Source: Aurantiochytrium sp. KH105 (Eukaryota > Sar > Bigyra > Thraustochytrida > Thraustochytriidae). From it: 64,000 bases of DNA. Positions 47,356-57,043 of the stretch are shown piece after piece (position 1 is the first letter of the stretch; each line of letters opens with the position of its first letter). The notes under the pieces are model-generated. The model was not told the origin of the DNA. It saw only the letters and a program-made list of their open reading frames with translations, and made no database searches. The stretch is from the NCBI GenBank assembly GCA_003116975.1, contig BGKB01000098.1, positions 124,001-188,000 of the forward strand, read 5' to 3'. The translations under genes were made by a program, and so were the position numbers.

Positions 47356-49890
47356 CTATGACTTCAAGCTAAGCTGGTTTGCATGCCGCTTCTGTAAGCG
47401 GGCTTGCTTATCCTGCTCAATCTTTTGCAGAGCACGCAACCAGTGCTCCGGGGACAGCCGCTGATAGTTGGCATTGTTGAGCATGCCCCAAAGTGGCTGG
47501 AAGCGCACAGCCGGAACGTTGGCCGACATGCAAACATTGCGCAAGTTCGTGTCTCCGGACAGCACGAGCGTGCGCATGCCAGCGGCGACACGCGAGTTCG
47601 CGCATTCGAAGACGCGCATATCATTCTGCGCATTGAATGGCTTGACGTGCTTGTGCTTGGCGGCATGCGGAGCATCCTCCGAGACAGATTGCATGACGAT
47701 GAAACGCGAGCCGGCCGCAACCTGAGAATTCAAGTACCGGATGGACGCCGTCGCATTGGCGAGCTTGACCGGGTCCTTGACGTGATGCTTTTGCCAGTCG
47801 AGCTCGTGCACGGTCGCAAATGGAATCACCATGACGATCGAGTCGCCGTGCGTGTGCTCGAGAGTTTTGAAGAATTCGAAGCGATCCGACGCGCAATGAT
47901 GCAGCACGTTCGTGTCCACGACGATGTGCCACTTGCTGCGCAAGATCGGGTCTGCAAAGTCCTTGGCTGCGGCAAGCTCCGGGGGCACGCCCCGCGTCTG
48001 AGGCGCCTGAAATTCTTGCAGCCAACGATGCTTTTGGAATTGCACCAACTGCATCAGGTCTGGGACAGACGGCTGCGGCCCCACCAAGAGGCCGCCGAGC
48101 ACATTGCCCTCTGCGTCAAGCTGGCGCAGCCAACCGGACAGTTCTCGCGAGAGCAGGTCGCAACGCTCATAAAACATGTTGCGGATTGCGTGCACTGCGT
48201 GCAGGACGGCGGCAAGCCCAGTGTCCAAGTTGCCGGAATATGGTTCGTAGGGCCGTACAGGCCATACTTTGGCAAGTCCAGAACGACCAAACCACCGCGT
48301 GCTATTATCCACTGCCATGGTGACCTGATGTTCGCAAGGAAAGGCCTCCAGGGCGGCGGTGATCGAGCGCTCCGGTGCCGTGGCGTGCGAGTAGAGACGC
48401 GAACGCGTGCTTGAGAGACCGCCTGTGTCCACGAGAAGCTCGCCGTCCGGGTCAAGCAGACGCCAGAGCTCGAGGGCCTCGCGCCGCGATCGCGCCTGCT
48501 TGCAGCATGCAAAAACACGAAAAAGTAACGACGAAGAAGGCGAAGTTAGTGATGAAGAAGAAGCAGCCTCTTTGGCCGCACCCTGCTGCTGCTGCTGCGC
48601 CTCGTTGACCCCTTGCTGATTGTTGAGAATGTAGCGGCGAAGTTCTGGCCAACCGGGTCGAATGTGTACAAGGATACTTCGCACAAAGCTTCCATTCGGC
48701 CCATATGCAATCTTGGTGAGAACCAGCTCGCCTTCTGCGGACGAGAGTCTCACCACGGGGTGTTGTTTATCCAAGGAGGCGCTTTCGGCCGTCGGCGCAT
48801 CTGCGGCCTCCGGTTTGGGAACAAGAGCGTCCTCTTGAGCGGCGAGGTCATCGAGCCAAGTGTCTTCCATTTGGGCCATAATCTGCGTTCCTCCTGCCAG
48901 CGAGACGCGTTGTCTGTTATCGAATTCCTGTAGCATTGCGAGCTCCGTCTCCCGAGGAGGTTTGTTGAAGGTAAGATCATAGATGCAAGAAAGCGTGTGT
49001 TCGACGCCGAGAACGAGGCCTAGCTGTGCGTGCGAAAGTATACCTTTTGCTAACCGTGACGGCAAAGGCGCGATCGACGTGCTTGCATCTTTGCCATTTT
49101 CGTTCTTGACGAGAACTTCTTCACCAAAGGTCCCGTTGGGTACCGCATATACGAGAAAGCCTACGGGGCCTTGTGCACTTGGAGAATCACTGTCTTCAGT
49201 TTTCACTTGCGCCGCCTCTTCCGTCTTGACCGCTGCCCCCTCTTCTTGCGAGGCCTCGGGGCGCTTGCGTTGTGGTGGTTTCGGTACAAGGCACACCTGA
49301 AAGGCATCCGAGTGCATCTCGGGACCACTCTGCGCAAGATAGACTGCATTCTGCGCATGTGCCTCGTTACACATGGAGGCGAGCTTGCCACTGGCCTCAA
49401 CTTCGAGCCAAAGAATGGCACGAGCGCCTGCGCGAAGATGGACCTGCGTCCAAAGCGGCAGACCTGGGCCGTCGCGCGATCGGACGAGCTCTTTAATCGT
49501 CAAACGAGGTGCATCGCGAAGCGGAATGACTCGCAACGGCCCATGAATGGCGTCATACATTGTAAAGGGAGTCACCTGCGGCGTTCCTGCAGGAGATGTA
49601 AAGCGATACCCACGCGCTACTTCTTGGGTTGCGCCGTTACCATTCGCTTCGGTGGTGCCCTGGGGCAAGAGGTCAACAATCACGTCAAGTGGGCCTGGGA
49701 CTCGTGCTGCATCTGATGCTGCAGGAACTTGATTTGGAACGTGCGCCCCGGTCTTGGCATTGTTGGTTCCGCCATTTTGATCCTCCGTCTTGATTCGTTT
49801 TGCAGGTGGAGGCGCTGCGACATCATCGTCTGCATTGCGTGTCGTGTTGTCTGCCGTTGTCTCGGCTTCCCGTTTGACAGCTTTCTCCAT
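47356..49890 (-). CDS. PIN-domain RNase fused to a degenerate FCP1/CPL-type phosphatase domain
   Basis: The chosen start MEKAVKREAE gives 844 residues; an ATG at 49983 would add 31. A basic stretch (PPPAKRIKTED) near residue 30 may be a nuclear signal. The region ~285-590 follows the order of plant CPL/FCP1 CTD phosphatases: LGLVLGVEHTL, then a helical insert, then LVHIRPGWPELRRYIL, then EALELWRLLDPDGELLV, then FPCEHQVTMAVDNSTRWF, then RPYEPYSG. The HAD nucleophile motif DxDxT is replaced by G295-V-E297-H-T299, and the distal DD is D528-N529, so phosphatase activity is unlikely. From ~652 a PIN nuclease domain follows with D659 in VVDTNVL, HELDWQK, an NDMRVFEC block and LSGDTNLRN, close to eukaryotic SWT1-type PIN domains that cut RNA in nuclear quality control. 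The acidic residues needed for metal binding are present. Function as a transcription-linked endonuclease is inference. Confidence 0.75.
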   Translation of the reverse strand: MEKAVKREAETTADNTTRNADDDVAAPPPAKRIKTEDQNGGTNNAKTGAHVPNQVPAASDAARVPGPLDVIVDLLPQGTTEANGNGATQEVARGYRFTSPAGTPQVTPFTMYDAIHGPLRVIPLRDAPRLTIKELVRSRDGPGLPLWTQVHLRAGARAILWLEVEASGKLASMCNEAHAQNAVYLAQSGPEMHSDAFQVCLVPKPPQRKRPEASQEEGAAVKTEEAAQVKTEDSDSPSAQGPVGFLVYAVPNGTFGEEVLVKNENGKDASTSIAPLPSRLAKGILSHAQLGLVLGVEHTLSCIYDLTFNKPPRETELAMLQEFDNRQRVSLAGGTQIMAQMEDTWLDDLAAQEDALVPKPEAADAPTAESASLDKQHPVVRLSSAEGELVLTKIAYGPNGSFVRSILVHIRPGWPELRRYILNNQQGVNEAQQQQQGAAKEAASSSSLTSPSSSLLFRVFACCKQARSRREALELWRLLDPDGELLVDTGGLSSTRSRLYSHATAPERSITAALEAFPCEHQVTMAVDNSTRWFGRSGLAKVWPVRPYEPYSGNLDTGLAAVLHAVHAIRNMFYERCDLLSRELSGWLRQLDAEGNVLGGLLVGPQPSVPDLMQLVQFQKHRWLQEFQAPQTRGVPPELAAAKDFADPILRSKWHIVVDTNVLHHCASDRFEFFKTLEHTHGDSIVMVIPFATVHELDWQKHHVKDPVKLANATASIRYLNSQVAAGSRFIVMQSVSEDAPHAAKHKHVKPFNAQNDMRVFECANSRVAAGMRTLVLSGDTNLRNVCMSANVPAVRFQPLWGMLNNANYQRLSPEHWLRALQKIEQDKQARLQKRHANQLSLKS

Positions 49891-50727
49891 CTGCCCTGGG
49901 ATATGTCTTCTTTCAATCAAGTTGCACGTAGGATAAATGACCCAGGGCAAGCAGGCACGCTCACCGGAGCTGACTTCAATCAACGTGACTTGATTTGACT
50001 TGACTTGACTTGACTTGGCGTGCTTTTCAGACGCTTGCTGCTCAAGGTGAGGTTATTCTGGCCCTCGCAAGCACGCTTGACGAACCTTTTACTGGGCTCC
50101 CTTTCACCCGGTTTGCGCACGCGCGCCTCGCTGCCTTCGCACTCAACAGCCAGACAGCTCCGTCGAAGGTCGTCGGCGCTCGTGCGCCCATCCACAGGCG
50201 GCTTCACGGCCTCCTCGGGCGCCGCCTCGAGCTCTGCTCCGCTGTTGTGCTTGCTCGAGTGCTTGCTTCACTGTTGTGTTGCTTCGCTGTTTGGGCTGTT
50301 TGGCCTCGCCTCGCCGTGCAGCGAAGAGGCCCCGGATCTCCGTCTGAGAACTAGTCGCGACTAGTCATGTGTCCGTTGGATGAGAGCGCGCACGGGATCT
50401 CTCCCAGGAGAGCGTCTCGCTCGAGCAGGCAACAAGCAAGCCCGCAAAGCTCGCCCGCGCCGCAGCTGCCGCCGCCACCGCGCGCTCAGACCGCGGGCGC
50501 GGGCCGGAGGGAAGGAGAGCCCGGCGCCGCGCGACCCTGCGCGAGGGCCCGCAGGCGGCAAGGTCTGCAAGCTCGCTTTTCCGACTCGCTGTTCTCCAAG
50601 GCCCGGCAGCTCGCGGACTTGCGACGAAGCAAGACGGGGCTGCGACAAGCGCGACGTTGACGACGACGACGACGGCGAAGGAAGACGGCGATTGCGGGGA
50701 AGGTACGATAGCGTGATTCGTGGGATC
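49891..50727. promoter_or_regulatory. Divergent promoter region between PIN-domain and RCC1-BTB genes
   Basis: This 837 bp lies between opposite start codons. It contains the TTGAC tract and, from 50380, GC-rich DNA that keeps the RCC1-BTB frame open through Arg/Pro-rich sequence. Short CTAGTCGCGACTAG palindrome at about 50352-50365. Confidence 0.5.
49986..50017. repeat. TTGAC pentamer tract
   Basis: Five to six units of TTGAC lie in the divergent region between the PIN-domain and RCC1-BTB genes, just upstream of the longest possible start of the PIN gene. Confidence 0.9.
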
Positions 50728-50898
50728 ATGTCCGGATTCTCGCCCCCGAGCACGCCGCAAAGCGTCGGCGAGGCGGCCCAAGACCTCGCGGCGGATGACG
50801 CCGGCGCCCAGAGCTTCGAGCAGCATCAGAGCCAAAACGAGGTGGATGAAGACGGCAACGAGGTCGACGAGGCCACTTCGGCGGCAGACATTGCTCCG

Positions 50899-50946
<48 letters not shown>

Positions 50947-53043
50947 ACTACTTCGGCCGCGGCTTCGGAATCAGCTAATCTGGAAAACAGCGGAACCGCA
51001 ACAGGGGCCAGCCGATCCTCGAGCTCGAGAGCCAACGATAATCGCTCAGACGGGGAAGACGCGGACGGCGTGGTGGTGGTCGAGGAAGATGAAAATCCGC
51101 GACTCGTCATGTGGCGCGAGAGCGCACGGCGCGATGCAGAACTGAATGCAGAAGCCATGCGGCGATCAAGGGGCCTGAGCTCGAACGCTGGAGAGATCAA
51201 ACAGCAAGCAGGACGCCGACACCACCAACAAGAGCCCGATGAGCCCGGTCAAGGCGTTCACCTGCTCAGCTGGGGCCAAAATAGCTACAGTGAACTTGGA
51301 CACGGAGATGTTGAACCAAGAAGCGTACCAGAGGTTGTGAGCTTTCTCACAGACCAGGGTCTCGAACCGAAACAGGTTGTGGCTGGCAACGAGCACACGG
51401 CGATCTTGACGAGATCAGGCGCCGTATATTCGGTCGGTTATAACGATTCAGGACAGTGTGGCGTGGGCCACACGAATCGCGTATCGTCTTTTCAAGAAGT
51501 AGTGTCCCTGCGCGACAAGAACATTGTCTCTCTGTGCTCGGCAAATGGATGCGAGCACATTCTCGCCATTTCTTCAGAAGGCATGTTGTACTCGTTTGGC
51601 TACAACTCCCGGGGCCAACTGGGGCACGCGACGACGACGCATGTATCGCGGCCGCGTCTCGTTGAGGCCCTGGCCAGTCGTCGCGTTGTGAGCGTGAGCT
51701 GCTCCTATCATCATACAATTCTGTCAACGAGCGACGATGAGGTGTTCGCGATGGGTCGCAACGACTTTGGCCAACTAGGACTTGGCGACAATGTTGATCG
51801 TAATGTCCCTGTGCAGCTGACGGCCTTGCCACGTGGCGTTGTGCTAAGCTTGGCAGCAGGACAGTATCACAGTGTGATTTCGATTGACGGCCTTGGTGTT
51901 TTTTCCTGTGGTAAAAACGATAACGGCCAGCTCGGCATGTCCTCGACTGCGAGCGAACCGCAGTCTCTTCCGGTACACGTGATGCATCCGCTGGGCCCGA
52001 CCGCTGCCCCGGCGAGGCTCCATGCAGCTGGCTTTGGCCTGCAACGCTCCGGCAGCTCCAGTGGGCCTTCGTCTTCGCTCCAGGTAATCCACCTGAGTTG
52101 TGGCTACTACCACACGGTGGCACTCACCTCGGAAGGATCCGTGTACGCGTGGGGAAGAGGAGATTACGGTCAGTTGGGTCTCGGAGAACGTGTGAACCAA
52201 CCGCAGCCACGACACGTGATTGGCATTTCGGACAATATTATCAGCGCAGCTTGCGGCGCTTACCATACGCTCTTGCTCTCTGACAATGGCAAAGTGTTTG
52301 CCTTTGGACGCAACAACCACTCGCAGCTCGGATGCGCGGACACCGAGAGCTGCGCGTCGCCTGTTCGTGTGGCTGCGCTGGCGGATCATCACGTGTCGCA
52401 AATCGCGGCGGGCTTTTACCACTCGGTCTGCCTCACAGGCCAGCCGGATCGCTCTGCGGAGGTGCCGACGTCAACGCTGAGTCTGGATCTGCGCAAGATG
52501 CTCAACAACCCAGCGCGTGCAGACGTGACATTTGTCGTGGAAGGGCGGCCATTGTATGCGCATCGGGCCATCATTATGGCGCGATGCGAGCCATTCGAGG
52601 CGATGCTGGATGGTCCGATGCGCGAGGCGAATCAGCGCGAGGTGCACCTTCGCGATCAGCAGCACCACGTTATTTTGGCGCTGCTCGAATTTTTGTACAC
52701 AGACGAGGTCCAAGCGCTTGTGGAGGGTGTTGACCTAGAATTCGCTCTCGATCTCTTGGCCGTTGCGGATCAATTTCTTGTTGATCGTCTCAAGAGCTTG
52801 TGCGAGATTGCAATTCAAAAGTCGATCTCCACAGAGAACGTCTCGATCATGTTTAAAACTGCGGACCAGCGGCAGGCGCTGGCGTTGCGTCGTCGCTGCT
52901 TTGACTTTATTCTTCGCAATTTTGGAGATGTCATCGGAACGAAGGGCTTTGTCGAGCTGCCTCGCAATTTATTGTCGGATGTGCTTCTTGCAGCCTATGA
53001 GCGTGGCGTCACCATTCGTCCACCCCAGCCCGCTCTCTCGTGA
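50728..53043 (+). CDS. RCC1-repeat beta-propeller with BTB domain (RCBTB-like)
   Basis: From MSGFSPPSTPQSVGE the frame gives 771 residues. The first ~170 are disordered with a 15-Ala run and acidic clusters. Seven RCC1 repeats follow (about 177-571), each with a GxxxxGQLG-type core, for example SWGQNSYSELGHGD, AMGRNDFGQLGLGD, AWGRGDYGQLGLGE and AFGRNNHSQLG. That is a complete seven-bladed propeller. A BTB/POZ domain lies at about 585-690 (ADVTFVVEGRPLYAHRAIIM) and a BACK-like helical tail follows. The architecture is that of RCBTB1/2, which are thought to bring substrates to cullin-3 ubiquitin ligases; in this organism the substrate is unknown. An earlier in-frame ATG at 50380 yields only Arg-rich sequence. 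Confidence 0.88.
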
Positions 53044-53650
53044 TACATCTGTCTTTCACCCATTCCGTTTGAAATAAACAAATAAAAGCAAAAAGAAAAA
53101 GCAATCTCCTTTCTTCCGTCTTGACTTACACTTACAGGTAATGTCGTTGTTGTAAACAAAAGCAAAAACTTGTTCTACGAAAAGACTTTGTCAGTGAAGT
53201 GGAGCGAGCGAGTGCGAAAATGAAATTTCTTGATTACTTGATTTTTTTCGTCTTCAGAACGTTGAAATCAATATCAAAAGCAAAAGCAAAAGCAAAACCA
53301 CAAATCGATAAAGGACGTCAATGCCGGAAGCAATTCCATGTGTTGATTCGTATTATCAATTTGCAGTACTGTCGTCAAACAAAAAAGCCATACTCATGTG
53401 TGACGAGCGTGGCACCATCCTTCGTTGGTTCGCCTCAGTTTTCCTTTCATGACGCGTCTTTTGCAACGTGTCGCCCATGCATTCCTTTTAGAATCACAGC
53501 TTCGTATGTTGTCGTGAGAAATGTTGACAGTACAAGGGCGAAGCATTACACTTTCGCCAAAGATGGGGAAGTGGAACATCACATTATAAAATTAGACATG
53601 CTGTTGCATCTGAGTGCGACGTTGTGTTTCGATAATGAAAAGGAAAGAGG
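53044..53650. other. Convergent AT-rich intergenic region
   Basis: This 607 bp between two convergent stop codons includes an AAGCAA/AAAGCA run (about 53276-53300). Frames across it end quickly or overlap the neighbouring gene. No gene is supported. Confidence 0.6.
53073..53086 (+). terminator. Two AATAAA hexamers after RCC1-BTB gene
   Basis: AATAAA occurs at 53073-53078 and 53081-53086, 30-43 nt after the stop codon, in A-rich DNA. This is a good position for polyadenylation signals. Confidence 0.4.
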
Positions 53651-55063
53651 TCACAGCCGGCTCCGAATCAGAGCTGCAGCCCCACCCACCATGAGGGGCA
53701 AAGACACGAGCGGAAGACTTGCGCGTAGCATTTGCAAGGAGGAAAGCTCTGCACGAGCGGGCCGCGACGTGGGCGACACGGCACCAACCTCTTTCAAAAA
53801 GGCTGCGAGGTCGTTCGCCAAGAGTTCGGGCTGCTCCATTGGTAGAAAATGGCCGCCCACGTCAAGCTCTGTGTAGCGGCGAACGTTGAACGAGAGGTCC
53901 ATGAGACGGCGAGGCATTTGAAGGGGCTCGCAGGGCGCCACCAGAAGCGCTGTTGGCACGCTGACAAAATCGGGAAGCTCATCTGCGAGGTTGCGGCAGT
54001 GGCGGTAAAAGGCCATAGAAGAGGCAATGGAGTCAGTCGCCCAGAACATCATGACGGTGGTGAGGATTTCGTCCTTGGATACGGCATCAAAGACATTGCC
54101 AGTGCTGCGAAAGTCTGTGCAAATGTAGAACTTCTCCATGATCCAGGCCACAAGGCCTGCCGGGGACTCGCGCAGCGCGTGGCCCAGCGTAGCGGGTTTC
54201 GTAACATGCTGCAGAAAGTACCCCGTGTTCGTTCGGAGAAACGCGACGAGATTTTCTGCTGCAGAAGCTTCGCGCGGGCCAAGCGTCCACGAAGGAGCAA
54301 GCGCGTATGCTGCGAGACGAGCAACCTTGTTCGCATTGAGAAGAGAAAACCGTTTCGTGACCATAGCAACGGGCAGGTTCAAATGCAGAGCAATACAGTT
54401 GCTCGAGCGAGCAGCCATTATTGTACCGATGGCCCCACCCCAGTCGCCGCCCTGCACAGCATAGGCGGGAAGTCCGAGCACCTCACAGGCGAGCTTGTTG
54501 TAAAGCTCGGCGGTGCGAACCGCGCCGCTGTGCGGCACCAGATCCCCGGTAATCTGCGAATAGCCGAAACCAGGAATCGATGGCACAATGACGTTGTATC
54601 CTCGTGCGATAAGATGGGGCACAACTTTGTGGTGGTCAAAGAGGGTCGAGGGCCATCCGTGCAGCAAGAAGACGGTCAGCGCTTGATCGCCGGCAGCGCA
54701 TCGCGCGTGGATGTAGTGGATCTTTACACCTGGTTCTACCTCGGCAATGTATTGCGGCAATTCATTGAGCTTGGCTTCTTTCTCGCGCCAGTTGTCGAGA
54801 AAGTCCGTCTCAAAGTACTTGAGCACGTCCTCGAGAATCTCCGGGTCGATGCCGTACCTCCAGGCCGAGGGTGACCCGGAGACGCTGTAATTTTCGTTGG
54901 CGTACGAGGCGGCGAGCCTTTCATCGGCCCGGAGGTCGGGAAGATCTCCGCGTTCAGGCGGGACGAAGTCGCTCAGCCAGCTAAGGTCTCGATTCGCGAG
55001 CCTCTCGCGCAGGTCCTCCAGCGTCGCGTCGGGGACGTGGAGGGCGAACCTCTTCGTCGTCAT
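53651..55063 (-). CDS. Epoxide hydrolase, alpha/beta-hydrolase with EHN domain
   Basis: The protein has 470 residues. The N-terminal ~110 residues match the epoxide hydrolase N-terminal (EHN) domain (RLANRDLSWLSDF, WRYGIDPEILEDVLKYFETD). The alpha/beta-hydrolase core carries the oxyanion-hole motif LLHGWPSTLFD and the nucleophile elbow QGGDWGGAIG with Asp207. The likely catalytic His is H405 in VGGHFLPMEQPE. The order and EHN domain point to the microsomal-type (EC 3.3.2.9) branch, which opens epoxides to diols by an ester intermediate. A short hydrophobic C-terminal patch (LPLMVGGAAALIRS) may contact a membrane. A juvenile-hormone or xenobiotic substrate cannot be read from the sequence. Confidence 0.87.
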   Translation of the reverse strand: MTTKRFALHVPDATLEDLRERLANRDLSWLSDFVPPERGDLPDLRADERLAASYANENYSVSGSPSAWRYGIDPEILEDVLKYFETDFLDNWREKEAKLNELPQYIAEVEPGVKIHYIHARCAAGDQALTVFLLHGWPSTLFDHHKVVPHLIARGYNVIVPSIPGFGYSQITGDLVPHSGAVRTAELYNKLACEVLGLPAYAVQGGDWGGAIGTIMAARSSNCIALHLNLPVAMVTKRFSLLNANKVARLAAYALAPSWTLGPREASAAENLVAFLRTNTGYFLQHVTKPATLGHALRESPAGLVAWIMEKFYICTDFRSTGNVFDAVSKDEILTTVMMFWATDSIASSMAFYRHCRNLADELPDFVSVPTALLVAPCEPLQMPRRLMDLSFNVRRYTELDVGGHFLPMEQPELLANDLAAFLKEVGAVSPTSRPARAELSSLQMLRASLPLVSLPLMVGGAAALIRSRL

Positions 55064-57043
55064 GACTTCCTTTCTCTTTCTCCTTTCCTCCCTGCCTCGC
55101 CGGTTCTAGCTGGAGTCGCTGAAGTCCGGCTGCGCGTGCAGACGTGCCGATGCCGATGTGCGTGCCGATGTGCGTGCGTGTGCAGCGCGCGTCCGTGTCT
55201 TCGAGGTGGTTCTCCTCCTCGTCCGAGTTCTTGGCTTGCCAGCTTGCGGCGCGGCCGTGGACTCTGAGAGGTCGAGGCGCTCGCCGTCGCCATCATGCCA
55301 TCGCCGGGTGGCATTTCTCTTCGCCCGCTCCCTGCGACTTGCGTCGAGCTTGCGGATCTTGAGCCTGTCTCCGCGGGCGTCTCGCGCGCCCTCGATCCCT
55401 CCGCCGAGCGAAGGGGAGAGCTCTGACCAGGGCATGCATGCTCTCAATGCTGCAGAACTGGTATAGGCCTAGTGGTGGTGGATGTATACATTTGATGGAA
55501 AGGGACGCACTGTATCCTTTTTGGCCATGCGCCACGGACCATCGATCGCTCAGCCAGGCGAACCCAGCGGGCACTACAGCTGCGGCTGCATTGACTACAT
55601 CTCCACAATGTCGAACCCGAGAGAAACACCCTTTCCGCCAGGTCTCGTCGTTGATCTCCTCCTGCGAGCCAAAGCTCTCCTGCGAGCAATCGTGCACTGC
55701 AACTGCTTGCTCGGCAGGCGCTCACTTCCTCTCCTGACCATCCTCGGCCCCGAGCAGCTGCAGCCAGCGAGCGAGTCCCGTTCAACATTCACAGTCAGCC
55801 GCCTCTGCTCTGCTGCGCCAGCCACCATTGCCACTGCCAGCCACCATGGCCACTGCCGGCTTGTTGTCGACGCTGATTCTGTCAACCAACCTGTTGATGA
55901 CAACCCACCATGTCCATCCACCCAAGCCGCCTTCCGGGTCCGGCCCGATCGGGAGGCTGGTGGGAAGCGGAGGGAGCTCGCAGTCGCTGCCTGCTCTGCT
56001 CTGCTGTGCTGGCTGCAGCCGCCTGCATCTCGCTCCTCGGCCCCGGCTTCTGCGCCGCGCCGATGGACGTCGAGTCGCTCTCGCTCTCCGTGCCGGGCCG
56101 GCGAGTGTCCATCGATCAATCGCTCCATCGATCGCGATGCCACACCCGCGCCTCCCTCCACGAGTTGTTTGGACGCCTTGCAGCGCACGCCGCGGCGTGC
56201 TGCTGCTCGTTGTTTGTGTGTGGCTGTTGCTGTTGCTGCAGTGCAGCACTCACTGTGCGTGTGTGCACAGCGCAGCAGCCAGCAGCTGCAGGAGTATGTA
56301 TAGTAGCACCACCGCGTGTGTGCGCGTAGCCCTCGCTTCTTCCTTCCTGCATTCCTTGCAGCCAGCCCCCGCCGGCCCTCCCTCCCTCCCTCCCTCCCTC
56401 CCTCGCCAGCGCGGCCCTGCGCTCCTCGTGTGCACATCTCAAGTTCACCCCATGCGTCTGGGCCGCGGCCTCCTGGTCTCGGGCATCGCGTTGGCTTCGC
56501 ACTGGCTTTGTGCGCTTCTGGATTGCGCGGCAACACGTTGTGTAGCTGTAGCTCGCTCTGCTGCCTGCATCCGCTTCTTTGCTCCGCGTTGGCTTCGCGT
56601 TGCCTCGGTTTGCCCTGCATCGCATTGCTTTCCTGCACTGCACTGCTCTGCACTGCATTGCTTTGCTGTGCTTTTGCTTTGCTTTGCACGGCTTTTGCTT
56701 GGCTTGCTTTGCTTTGCACATTGCGCTGCGCCAATGCTTCTCCATTGCACTGCTGTGGCTGCACCGCGTCGCACTGACAGTGCATTCATTGCACTGCATT
56801 GCACTGCATTGCACTGCACTGCTCTGCTCTGCTCTGCTCTGCTCTGCTCTGCACTGCGCCACACTTGGTGATGCGGATGCGTGGCTGGCGAGGAGACGGC
56901 GCGCGAGAACGCCGCGGCAGCAGACCCGCAAAGGCAAGGCCGACGCGCAGCGAGCGAGCGAGGGAGCGGCGAGCGAGCGAGCGGCGGCAGAGCGCGGAGA
57001 GCAGCGGCGCGCAGACGGGCAGCGAGCGAGCGGAGAAGGCAAG
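55064..57043. other. 2-kb divergent intergenic region rich in short repeats
   Basis: Open frames on both strands encode Cys/Ser/Arg-rich repetitive sequence and I do not accept any. It contains a TAGGCCTA octamer (55464-55471), CATCGATC motifs (about 56106-56140), a CCCT tract (about 56376-56404) and a long region of TTGCA/CTGCT pentamers (about 56625-56855). Confidence 0.6.
56625..56855. repeat. Degenerate TTGCA/CTGCT pentamer array
   Basis: About 230 bp of CACTG, CATTG, TTGCT and CTGCT pentamers become regular CTCTG/CTGCT units at about 56820-56852. Related units occur at 195-228 and 28612-28690. Confidence 0.85.

Noticed and set aside
53199..53876. 225-codon plus-strand frame overlapping the epoxide hydrolase end
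   Set aside because: The overlapped part is antisense to EH coding sequence and the rest is AT-rich 3' flank with no recognisable protein.
55482..56785. Frames of 270-400 codons in the EH-ASS gap
   Set aside because: Both strands give Cys/Ser/Leu-rich repeats of the TTGCA pentamer array without domain or signal.
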